From positions 1-5,640 of the forward strand of contig JBJEKU010000106.1 of the NCBI GenBank assembly GCA_051878795.1: DNA of 5,640 nt. Reading direction: 5' to 3'. Positions 1 through 5,607 of the stretch are shown here, piece by piece (within the stretch, counting starts at the first letter, position 1; every line of letters begins with the position of its first letter). The DNA is from W1P20-047 sp051878795 (lineage in GTDB: Bacteria > Actinomycetota > Coriobacteriia > Coriobacteriales > Eggerthellaceae). Below the pieces are notes generated by a model. That model saw only the letters and a list, made by a program, of their open reading frames with translations, made no database searches and was not told where the DNA came from. Made by a program: the position numbers and the translations under genes.

Positions 1-357
1 TATTTCCTGCAGGATGCCATCAAGCCCAAGCTGCAGAAGAGCAAGGCGCTCAACAAGCTGCTCTTCGAATCGATCGGGAAAAGCGATGTCTATCTTCTGG
101 CGATTACCAGGCTCGTACCCATCTTCCCCTTCAACTTGCAGAATTTCGCTTATGGAATCACCGGTATGAGGTTTTCCCGGTACTCCCTGTTCTCCGCTCT
201 GTTCATCCTGCCGGGTACGGCGGTATACACCATCGCGTCGGCCGGTGTTGTCAGCCCCGAGCAGCGCACGATCTGCCTGGTGGTGGCGGCAGTGCTGTTG
301 GCTTTGACCATGGGCGTGGCGTTCGTTTTGAAAAGGAAGGCGGGTATCGAGAAATGA
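1..357 (+). CDS. TVP38/TMEM64 family membrane protein (VTT/DedA-like), 3' part only
   Basis: The reading frame is open from the first base, so the start lies outside the window and only the last 118 residues are seen. The visible part has the family hallmark TRLVPIFPFNLQNFAYG (fragment residues 36-52). This is the Arg-x-x-Pro...Phe-Asn...Gly signature of the VTT/SNARE-associated domain, where the re-entrant loop lies. Two hydrophobic stretches follow, at about residues 60-82 and 87-107, and the tail is short and basic (KRKAGIEK). It is therefore an integral inner-membrane protein; family members are linked to lipid scrambling or transport, but the substrate here cannot be told. The TGA stop overlaps the ATG of the next gene (ATGA, 4 bp), so the two are probably translated from one mRNA. 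Family assignment is confident; the physiological role is unknown. Confidence 0.88.
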   Translation, partial: YFLQDAIKPKLQKSKALNKLLFESIGKSDVYLLAITRLVPIFPFNLQNFAYGITGMRFSRYSLFSALFILPGTAVYTIASAGVVSPEQRTICLVVAAVLLALTMGVAFVLKRKAGIEK

Positions 358-1127
358 GTGGCGGTTTTTCCCTTGATAGGCTGGAAAAGGCCCATTATCC
401 CTTTAAGCGCTATCCTAAGACGCAGTGCGAAACCATTCTTTTCCCAGGCTGCGCATTTCCTTCGCAGTTTCCCCAGGCGATGGATAGGCTTGCGGATATC
501 TGCAGCCAGAACGGCATCGGCATCGCCTATGACTGTTGTGGGATTTCCCTGCAATCGCATAAGAGCGGCACAGATGCGAGGCGCGTGCTCGATTCCGTTG
601 CGAAGCGGCTTGCGCGCTGCGGATGCAAGCGCGTCGCCTGCATGTGCCCTAATTGCTTCTACTATCTACGCGAGCATTTGGATGTGGAGGTGATTTCCAC
701 CTACCAGCTGCTCGAGGAACTGGGCGTATCCAAGGATGCCGTCTTGGGAAGCGGAGTGCTCTTCGTTCCCTGCCCCGACAGGAAGGAGCGCCTGATCGAA
801 CGGCAGATGCGCTCTGCATTCGACTTGCGGGGCTTGGATACCCTGGCTAAAGGCTGCTGCGGCTTGCGTCCCGATATCTTTTCCAAGGGTCCGAAGCTTG
901 CTGCGAAGTGCGGCCGCGGGGTTGCGGCGTCAGCTGGGGATGCTCCCTTGTTCGTGTATTGCGCGTCGTGCGCCGGGCAGTTCAAGCGCTTGGGATTCGA
1001 CGGGGTACGCCATGTGCTGCCGGCGCTTCTGGGTATCGATGAGGGGCCCGATGCCGCGCATGCGATTCTGAACAGGGCGAAGCGAAGGTTCGATAAGCGA
1101 AGCGATCCCGAAAAGCCGAAGGGCTAG
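354..1127 (+). CDS. Fe-S binding protein with two CCG (HdrB-type) modules
   Basis: This is a 257-residue soluble protein with no signal peptide or membrane segment. It carries two copies of the cysteine-rich CCG module found in heterodisulfide reductase subunit B, LutA/GlpC and relatives: C33...C61-C62-G63...C98-x-x-C101, and C140...C168-C169-G170...C203-x-x-C206. In HdrB such modules hold non-cubane [4Fe-4S] clusters that handle disulfide or thiol redox chemistry; that this protein does the same is inference. It has no N-terminal ferredoxin-type CxxCxxCxxxCP motif, so electrons would have to come from a partner. It starts inside the stop codon of the TVP38-like gene. A weak GGAAGG (335-340) lies 13 nt before the ATG, which fits translational coupling. 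The basic, Lys/Arg-rich C-terminus (about residues 243-257) is probably disordered. A terminator follows at 1198. The electron partner and substrate are unknown. Confidence 0.82.
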   Translation: MSGGFSLDRLEKAHYPFKRYPKTQCETILFPGCAFPSQFPQAMDRLADICSQNGIGIAYDCCGISLQSHKSGTDARRVLDSVAKRLARCGCKRVACMCPNCFYYLREHLDVEVISTYQLLEELGVSKDAVLGSGVLFVPCPDRKERLIERQMRSAFDLRGLDTLAKGCCGLRPDIFSKGPKLAAKCGRGVAASAGDAPLFVYCASCAGQFKRLGFDGVRHVLPALLGIDEGPDAAHAILNRAKRRFDKRSDPEKPKG

Positions 1128-1197
1128 GGTTCGCCGTGCTGCTCGCGCCGCCGAATGGCGAAGACGCCGATTCAGTGCCTTTCAAGGCAGATCTTAG

Positions 1198-1227
1198 GGC
1201 CGATGCGGGTGCCGCATCGGCCTTTTT
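1198..1227 (+). terminator. Intrinsic terminator of the TVP38 / CCG-protein operon
   Basis: An 11-bp perfect stem (GGCCGATGCGG at 1198-1208 with CCGCATCGGCC at 1212-1222) closes a GTG loop and is followed by five T. It lies 70 bp after the CCG-protein stop. In the opposite direction the stem has no T-run after it, so it ends + strand transcripts only. The convergent - strand gene stops at 1261, and I see no clear terminator of its own. Confidence 0.9.
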
Positions 1228-1260
1228 GCGTCGCGGCTGGATGGAATGCGCGTCTCGCGG

Positions 1261-2610
1261 CTACTTCACCTTCTTGTAGCGTTCCTGCAGTTCTTCGGGG
1301 CTGCAGCCATGGCGGTACCGGAAGCGCAGCTCGTGCATCTGGTACATGACCTTCAGCTGATGGAAGAAGCCCTTCCCGTAGCGTCGTGCCGATGTGATGA
1401 TGGGCTCGCGCGTCTGCCCGAAATGGATGCCCCGTTCTCTAACGCCCAGGCTGAACCGGTAGTCTTCCATCAAGGGGATCTCGGGGAATCCACCGACCTC
1501 CCAAAAGAGCCTCCTGAAGATGAATATCCCCTGGTCGCCGAAGGGGATCTGGCGGTATTTCGCCCGTCGGTTCGATTGGCGTCCGCAGACGCCCATAACC
1601 CAGTCATTGCTGTCGAACCTCACTCCGAAATAGCCCGCTTGATCGTACCGGAGCACTTCGCGGATCTGCTCCAGGGGATTCTCGGGCAACACCGAATCGC
1701 AGTGGAGGAAGAACAGCACGTCGCCCGTTGCCTTGCGGGCTCCCGTGTTCAGCTGGTTGCCGCGTCCTCGACCTTCAAAACAGGGATAGCCGGCGTTCTC
1801 GATGATCCGTCGGCTTGCATCGCAGCTTCCGCCATCGACGAAGATGATCTGGCAGTGGTCCCGCAATAGCTCTAATTGGGCAAGCAGGCTTCCCAGTGTG
1901 GATTCCTCGTTATAGACGGGGATGATCACCGAGATGCTGGGTTGTGGTTTTCCCGCTAACAGCTTTTCTGCGGTTCGGAAGGTTCTCAGATGGGACGAAT
2001 CTTCGTTTTTCAGGAACGCTCGAAGGTCGTCAGGAGCGTCGATGTCGCCGTGCTCTTTTACGAGCGAAACCTTTTTCCCTGCATTCTCAAGGGAGCGGAC
2101 GGTTTCCTCCAGCGCCGATCCGGTGCCGTACGACTGCACTTCGAAGGCTTCCTCGATGAGCTCGTTCATGCCGATCAGGCAATAACCCCCGTCTTCCGTG
2201 GGCCCTAGGACCACGTCGCTTTCTTGCAATGCCCCTATTGCCTCTAGGAAGTCCCTGGCTTCGAGCTGGGGGATGTCGGACCCTATCAGAATGCAGGGCG
2301 CATATCCTGCCTCGAAGGCGCGGGAGAAGGCGTTGCGCATTATCCGGCCCAAGTCGCCTCCTGTTTGGGGAAACAGGGTAACCTCGGGCCCCATCAGTCC
2401 CTCCATGTGCCCTGCCGCCTCCATCGGCGTGACGAAGGCAAGGCAGGGAAGTCCCGTCTGGCGGATGGCTTCAAGCTCGTCTTCGATCATCGCCCGCTGG
2501 AGGAGGCACCGTTCGCCGGGGTCCAATAAGGGCGATAGCCTCGTTTTGCAGGAGGCATCGACCGGTACGCGGGTTGTGATGATGATTGCGGGATTTCGCT
2601 TGTCCTGCAT
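1261..2610 (-). CDS. Fused TIGR04282 (DUF2064/CofC-like) + TIGR04283 (GT-A family 2) glycosyltransferase
   Basis: This 449-residue protein has two nucleotidyl/glycosyl-transferase domains that are often separate genes. The N-terminal domain (about 1-200) is CofC/MobA-like DUF2064. It has TTRVPVDASCKTRLSP (12-27, the RxPxxGxxKTRLxP signature with Gly replaced by Ala), QTGGDLGRIMRNAF (82-95), IGSDIPQL (109-116) and GPTEDGGYCLIG (136-147). The C-terminal domain (about 225-449) is a GT-A family 2 fold. It has ISVIIPVYNEE (226-236), FVDGGSCDAS (257-266), GRGNQLNTGA (282-291), the DxD-like FLHCDS (301-306), FGDQGIF (357-363), GGFPEIPLMED (373-383) and TSARR (406-410). NCBI models call the two families arsenosugar biosynthesis or rSAM/selenodomain-associated transferases. 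The substrate is unproven. The ATG at 2610 was chosen because AAGGAG lies 11 nt upstream; an in-frame GTG at 2694 would add 28 residues but has no visible ribosome site. The protein is probably cytosolic. Confidence 0.87.
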   Translation of the reverse strand: MQDKRNPAIIITTRVPVDASCKTRLSPLLDPGERCLLQRAMIEDELEAIRQTGLPCLAFVTPMEAAGHMEGLMGPEVTLFPQTGGDLGRIMRNAFSRAFEAGYAPCILIGSDIPQLEARDFLEAIGALQESDVVLGPTEDGGYCLIGMNELIEEAFEVQSYGTGSALEETVRSLENAGKKVSLVKEHGDIDAPDDLRAFLKNEDSSHLRTFRTAEKLLAGKPQPSISVIIPVYNEESTLGSLLAQLELLRDHCQIIFVDGGSCDASRRIIENAGYPCFEGRGRGNQLNTGARKATGDVLFFLHCDSVLPENPLEQIREVLRYDQAGYFGVRFDSNDWVMGVCGRQSNRRAKYRQIPFGDQGIFIFRRLFWEVGGFPEIPLMEDYRFSLGVRERGIHFGQTREPIITSARRYGKGFFHQLKVMYQMHELRFRYRHGCSPEELQERYKKVK

Positions 2611-2621
2611 TCGTTTCGATG

Positions 2622-2627
2622 CTCCTT
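2622..2627 (-). promoter_or_regulatory. Ribosome binding site fixing the start of the transferase fusion
   Basis: AAGGAG on the - strand sits 11 nt before the ATG at 2610-2608. The longer open frame back to a GTG at 2694 has no purine-rich site at a sensible distance, so this site decides the start. The spacing is slightly long but usable. Confidence 0.6.
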
Positions 2628-2724
2628 CATGTTGTCCAATGCCGGGGAGAACGGGGTATTCCCAGGCCTTTTCCCGATTTCGGGAAGCTTTCACCCGTAA
2701 TTCTGTATCATATCCTGGGGATTT

Positions 2725-2741
2725 TCGGCGCGAGGCGCCGA
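2725..2741. repeat. Inverted repeat TCGGCGC-GAG-GCGCCGA, candidate operator
   Basis: Seven-base arms (2725-2731 and 2735-2741) are perfectly complementary around a GAG centre. The repeat lies in the divergent promoter region and shares the core GAGGCGCC with the palindromes at 2801-2808. Neither strand has a clean T-run after it, so a terminator is unlikely; an operator for the adjacent HTH regulator is a reasonable guess. Confidence 0.5.
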
Positions 2742-2801
2742 TTCATTTTAAAGGGGGAGGGGCTTTCGATTTTCCGGATGCCGATCTCCCACAATGCTTC
2801 G

Positions 2802-2819
2802 AGGCGCCTGAAGGCGCCT
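2802..2819. repeat. Tandem palindromes AGGCGCCT x2, 10-bp period, candidate operator
   Basis: AGGCGCCT at 2802-2809 recurs at 2812-2819, separated by GA. Each copy is itself an 8-bp palindrome and the spacing equals about one helical turn, so both would face the same side of the DNA. The pair lies 80-95 bp upstream of the HTH-cupin start codon, which suits a repressor site or an untranslated leader. That the HTH-cupin protein binds here is inference. Confidence 0.45.
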
Positions 2820-2897
2820 GCGCGTATCGGCAACCGTGCTTTATCCAGGTGCGATGCCATTGCCGATTCGCCTGAGATTTCCGAGGAAAGGCACGGC

Positions 2898-3449
2898 ATG
2901 GAAGACCTGATGTATGAGATTGGCGAGCGTATCCGCGGCCTTCGCGAGGCATGCGACGTTTCTGTCGAGGAAATGGCCGAAGAGCTGGGCGTTTCCGTCG
3001 ATGTATACAACAATTGGGAGAGCACCGGTGCAGATGTTCCCATTTCTGCGATCTATCACCTGGCCCATAAGTTCGGTGTAGAATTCACCGAGATCCTGAC
3101 CGGCACTTCCGCGAAGCTGAACACCTATCAGGTCGTCCGCAACGGTTGCGGCCGCGAGATAGCCCGAAATCCCGAATATTATTTCGAGGACCTGGCATGG
3201 CGCTACACCAACAAGATCATGCAGCCGCTCTTGGTCGTTCTCCAACCCACCGATACCCCTGCCGGGTTGGTTGCCCATTCCGGCCAGGAATTCAATCTGG
3301 TCGTCGAAGGCACCGTTATCGTGACTTGGGGAAAAGAAGAATTCGTTCTGGAAGTGGGCGATTCCATTTATTTCAATCCCGAAATCCCCCACGGCCAGCG
3401 TTGCGGTGGCAGCGAAACCGCCAAGTTCGTCACCGTCATCGCCGAATAG
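2898..3449 (+). CDS. XRE-family HTH + cupin transcriptional regulator
   Basis: This 183-residue protein joins an N-terminal XRE helix-turn-helix (about 7-68, with SVEEMAEELGVSVDVYNNWE at 22-41 as the recognition region) to a C-terminal cupin_2 barrel (about 108-180). In the cupin, motif 1 keeps H127 and E131 and ends at G138, but the usual first His is V125; motif 2 is GDSIYFNPEIPHG (154-166) with H165. This resembles PuuR-type regulators, in which the cupin senses a ligand rather than acting as an enzyme. The start was chosen for GAGGAAAG (2883-2890) 7 nt before the ATG; the frame stays open far upstream but without family-like sequence. The next gene, an acyl-CoA synthetase, follows after 58 bp with no terminator. 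It is therefore likely to be co-transcribed, and its substrate or product may be the sensed ligand (inference). Confidence 0.9.
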   Translation: MEDLMYEIGERIRGLREACDVSVEEMAEELGVSVDVYNNWESTGADVPISAIYHLAHKFGVEFTEILTGTSAKLNTYQVVRNGCGREIARNPEYYFEDLAWRYTNKIMQPLLVVLQPTDTPAGLVAHSGQEFNLVVEGTVIVTWGKEEFVLEVGDSIYFNPEIPHGQRCGGSETAKFVTVIAE

Positions 3450-3467
3450 TCTGCGGACACGTTTTTA

Positions 3468-3479
3468 ATTGCACGCAAT
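3468..3479. repeat. Short inverted repeat ATTGC-AC-GCAAT before the acyl-CoA synthetase gene
   Basis: Five-base arms around AC form a 12-bp palindrome in the 58-bp gap between the regulator and the synthetase gene, just after a T5 run (3462-3466). The stem follows rather than precedes the T-run, so it does not look like a terminator. It could be an operator or mRNA processing site, or chance. Confidence 0.25.
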
Positions 3480-3507
3480 CCTCCCAGAGCACGTTAGGAC
3501 AGATCCA

Positions 3508-5181
3508 ATGGACCATATCCTCAAGAAATACTGTCCCCGTATCGAATTCGATTCCTACGAGGACTTCCGCGATAACTTCAAGATCGAGGTTCCCGAAGCC
3601 TTCAATTTCGGTTACGACGTGGTAGATGAATGGGCTGCCGTCGAGCCTGGAAAACGTGCTCTCGTCTGGTGCAACGACCACGATGAAGAGCGCACCTTCA
3701 CATTCACCGATATCTCCCGCTTGTCCAATCAGGCCGCCAATGCGCTCGTTGCGCGCGGCATCAAAAAGGGCGACGTGGTGATGGCGATCCTGCGCCGCCG
3801 TTGGGAATACTGGGTTTTGGCAGTTGCGCTGTGCAAGATCGGCGCCATTATCATCCCTGCGACCCTGCAGTTGACGAAGAAGGATATCGCCTACCGCGTC
3901 AACAGCGCGAACGTGAAGATGCTGGTCTGCGTGCATGACGAGTACGTGTGCACCCAAGCCGAGCAGGCCCTGCCCGAATGCCCCTCCATCGAGGCCAAGG
4001 TCGTCGTTGCGGGAGAGCGCGACGGCTGGCTTTCCTTCGACGAGATGCTCGAAGGCCGGCCCGAAGTCTTCGAACGTCCTACGGGGGATGCGGGTGTGAC
4101 CAGCAAGGACACCATGCTGATCTACTTCACTTCCGGTACTACCGGCATGGCGAAGGCGGTTTGCCACAACTTCGCCCATCCCCTGGGTCATATCCTGACC
4201 GCCAAGTATTGGCAGCAGGTCCAGGAAGACAAGCTGCACATGTCCGTCACCGATTCCGGTTGGGCCAAGTTCGGCTGGGGCAAGATCTACGGCCAGTGGA
4301 TCGCAGGCGCCACCATCTTCTGCTACGACATGGATAAGTTCGTTCCCACCAAGCTGCTGCAGAAGATCCAGGACTACAGGCTCACCACTTTCTGCGCCCC
4401 TCCCACCATGTACCGCTTCATGCTGCAGGAAGACGTCGCATCCTACGATCTTTCGAGCGTGCAGAACTTCGCAACCGCCGGTGAGCCTCTGAATGCAGAG
4501 GTCACCATCCAGTGGGAGCGTCTGACCGGAAAGAAGATCCGCGAGGGCTTCGGCCAGACCGAGGGCCCCGTCCTGCTGGCGACCTTCCCCTGGATCGAGC
4601 CGCGTCCCGGTTCCATGGGCAAGCCCTCTCCGCTGCTGAATATCAAGCTGCTCGACGATGAGGGCAACGAAGCAGAAGATGGCGAAGAAGCCGCGATCTG
4701 CGTGACCGGCTTGAAGGAGGCGTATCCTCCGGGCCTGTTCGTGGGCTACTATCGCGATCCGGAGCGTACCCAGGAAGCCGTCGGCGGCGAATACTACAAC
4801 CTGCACGACATCGCTTGGCGCGACTCCGATGGTTATTACTTCTTCGTAGGACGTAACGACGACGTCATCAAGTGCTCCGGCTACCGTATCGGGCCCTTCG
4901 AGGTGGAAAGCGCCCTGGTGGAGCATCCCGCCGTCGTGGAATGCGCGGTCACTGCGGCCGCCGACCCTATCCGCGGCAAGGTGGTGAAGGCGACTATCGT
5001 GCTGGCCCGTGGATACCAGCCTTCCGACGATCTGGTCAAGGAACTGCAGAACCACGTGAAGAAGGCCACGGCGCCCTATAAATATCCGCGCATCGTGGAG
5101 TTCGTCGACGAGTTGCCCAAGACGGTCGGGGGCAAGATCAAGCGCAAGCAGATCCGCCAGGCCGATGGTATCGAGGATTAG
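3508..5181 (+). CDS. AMP-forming acyl-CoA synthetase (acetate/medium-chain ACS type)
   Basis: This 557-residue ANL-superfamily enzyme should join a carboxylic acid to CoA through an acyl-adenylate, using ATP, in the cytosol. Landmarks are the P-loop YFTSGTTGMAK (206-216), the AGEPLNAEV region (about 325-333), FGQTEG (348-353, A5), LHD with ribose-binding D434, the hinge and C-domain start GRNDDVIKCSGYRIG (448-462, A8 motif), and PKTVGGKIKRKQIR (537-550) with catalytic K543. The last is a likely lysine-acetylation site, as known in this family. The length fits medium-chain (ACSM/MACS) synthetases better than true acetyl-CoA synthetase Acs (about 650 residues), so the acid may be short- or medium-chain, branched or aromatic. 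The ATG at 3508 has TAGGAC with 7-8 nt spacing; a TTG at 3469 in frame would add 13 unconserved residues. It lies downstream of the HTH-cupin regulator and before a terminator. Confidence 0.92.
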   Translation: MDHILKKYCPRIEFDSYEDFRDNFKIEVPEAFNFGYDVVDEWAAVEPGKRALVWCNDHDEERTFTFTDISRLSNQAANALVARGIKKGDVVMAILRRRWEYWVLAVALCKIGAIIIPATLQLTKKDIAYRVNSANVKMLVCVHDEYVCTQAEQALPECPSIEAKVVVAGERDGWLSFDEMLEGRPEVFERPTGDAGVTSKDTMLIYFTSGTTGMAKAVCHNFAHPLGHILTAKYWQQVQEDKLHMSVTDSGWAKFGWGKIYGQWIAGATIFCYDMDKFVPTKLLQKIQDYRLTTFCAPPTMYRFMLQEDVASYDLSSVQNFATAGEPLNAEVTIQWERLTGKKIREGFGQTEGPVLLATFPWIEPRPGSMGKPSPLLNIKLLDDEGNEAEDGEEAAICVTGLKEAYPPGLFVGYYRDPERTQEAVGGEYYNLHDIAWRDSDGYYFFVGRNDDVIKCSGYRIGPFEVESALVEHPAVVECAVTAAADPIRGKVVKATIVLARGYQPSDDLVKELQNHVKKATAPYKYPRIVEFVDELPKTVGGKIKRKQIRQADGIED

Positions 5182-5233
5182 TCCCGCAGGTATCCTGTTC
5201 GGCCGTCCGTCCTTATGCCGAAGAAACGATATG

Positions 5234-5271
5234 GAAAGGGGAATCGCCGTTTTGCGGCTGTTCCCCTTTTT
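5234..5271 (+). terminator. Intrinsic terminator after the acyl-CoA synthetase gene
   Basis: AAAGGGGAA (5235-5243) pairs with TTCCCCTTT (5261-5269), and an inner GCCG/CGGC stem (5246-5249 with 5255-5258) caps it over a TTTTG loop. A T5 run ends at 5271. It lies 52 bp after the synthetase stop and should end the regulator-synthetase transcript. Its apex and T-tract overlap the promoter of the next unit. Confidence 0.85.
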
Positions 5272-5279
5272 GCTATACT
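5252..5279 (+). promoter_or_regulatory. Extended -10 promoter of the T-box / pheS unit
   Basis: TGCTATACT holds an extended -10 (TGn plus TATACT at 5274-5279, one mismatch to TATAAT). A weak -35 candidate, TTGCGG at 5252-5257, lies 16 bp upstream inside the loop and inner stem of the preceding terminator. Transcription would begin near 5286, about 20 nt before stem I of the T-box. The position directly upstream of a complete leader supports the call. Confidence 0.65.
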
Positions 5280-5306
5280 GCTCAGTTGCACAATCCAATA
5301 CTTCAA

Positions 5307-5589
5307 AAGCAATGACGAAGACAGCGCTGCGATAAACGTGCGGCAACCAGAGAAGGGCCTCACAGGCTGGAAGGGCCCGGGCGGCACGCGCGGCGATTCA
5401 CTTTACCAGCTGTGGCGCTTAAAGGCGGTACCGCCCATCGGTGCGTTCCGTTCGAGTAGGTGCCATCGGTTGCCCCCGTTATCGGGCGAATAAGCGGGCG
5501 GGCCCGGCATGCAAGCAGGCTCGTCAACCAGGGTGGTACCGCGAGAGCCCCTTCTCGTCCTTGGATCGAAGGACGAGAAGGGGCTTTTT
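5307..5589 (+). promoter_or_regulatory. T-box leader, specifier UUC (tRNA-Phe), transcriptional type
   Basis: This leader RNA binds tRNA-Phe and allows read-through when the tRNA is uncharged. Stem I is closed by AAGC/GCTT (5307-5310 with 5417-5420), has a kink-turn-like AATGA (5311-5315), then ACAGC/GCTGT (5321-5325 with 5409-5413) and CGTGC/GCACG (5337-5341 with 5384-5388). The distal end has the conserved AGAGAAG bulge (5349-5355) and GGCTGGAAG (5365-5373), which stack on the tRNA elbow. In the specifier loop GATTCAC (5395-5401) the codon is UUC (5397-5399), for Phe. A stem II S-turn-like AGTAGG (5455-5460) and a stem III candidate CCCG-TTAT-CGGG (5475-5486) follow. The T-box AGGGTGGTACCGCG (5530-5543) has UGGU (5534-5537), which matches an ACCA 3' end (discriminator A, as in tRNA-Phe). 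The antiterminator pairs AGGG (5530-5533) with CCCT (5549-5552), with a 7-nt bulge and a GC-GAGA-GC tip. Confidence 0.92.
5547..5589 (+). terminator. T-box regulatory terminator
   Basis: A perfect 16-bp stem (5547-5562 with 5569-5584, starting GCCCCTTCTC) closes a GGATCG loop and is followed by TTTTT (5585-5589). Its 5' arm includes the CCCT used by the antiterminator, so the two structures exclude each other. This is how the T-box switches transcription on and off. Confidence 0.95.
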
Positions 5590-5607
5590 CCGTGGAAGGA
5601 GACATGC

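Larger units (their letters stand above)
2611..2897. other. Divergent intergenic region between the transferase fusion and the HTH-cupin gene
   Basis: This 287-bp gap separates two genes that point away from each other, so it should hold both promoters. The + strand frame of the HTH-cupin gene is open through it, but the translation upstream of 2898 resembles no protein I know and has no family match by eye. I read the gap as non-coding. It holds a hairpin-forming inverted repeat (2725-2741) and a tandem palindrome pair (2802-2819), described separately. An A/T-rich TATCATAT stretch at 2706-2713 reads TATGAT on the - strand and could be a -10 for the transferase gene, but no matching -35 lies 17 bp away. 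No convincing + strand promoter was found. Confidence 0.55.

Noticed and set aside
1176..1189. Palindrome TGCCTTTCAAGGCA between the convergent genes, as a terminator for the - strand gene
   Set aside because: Short stem with a very small loop and no T-run after it on the - strand; at most a weak hairpin.
1246..1869. 207-residue open frame on the + strand opposite the transferase fusion
   Set aside because: The - strand frame carries clear family motifs here; the + frame is low in recognisable motifs and is explained as a shadow.
2611..2694. GTG start at 2694 adding 28 residues to the transferase fusion
   Set aside because: No ribosome site before it. The family signature begins shortly after the ATG at 2610, which has AAGGAG upstream.
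2586..2897. In-frame N-terminal extension of the HTH-cupin protein (104 extra residues)
   Set aside because: Good ribosome site directly before 2898, the XRE domain begins right after it, and the extension looks like translated intergenic DNA.
3436..5346. 636-residue open frame on the - strand opposite the acyl-CoA synthetase
   Set aside because: It is the antisense shadow of a well-supported enzyme gene with strong codon bias. It matches no family by eye, and it runs across the terminator and promoter at 5234-5279.
5424..5435. Palindrome GGCGGTACCGCC as a protein-binding operator
   Set aside because: It lies inside the T-box leader after stem I and is better explained as leader RNA structure.
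5215..5493. 92-residue open frame on the + strand across the T-box leader
   Set aside because: It spans a terminator, a promoter and structured leader RNA; no ribosome site and no protein-like motifs.
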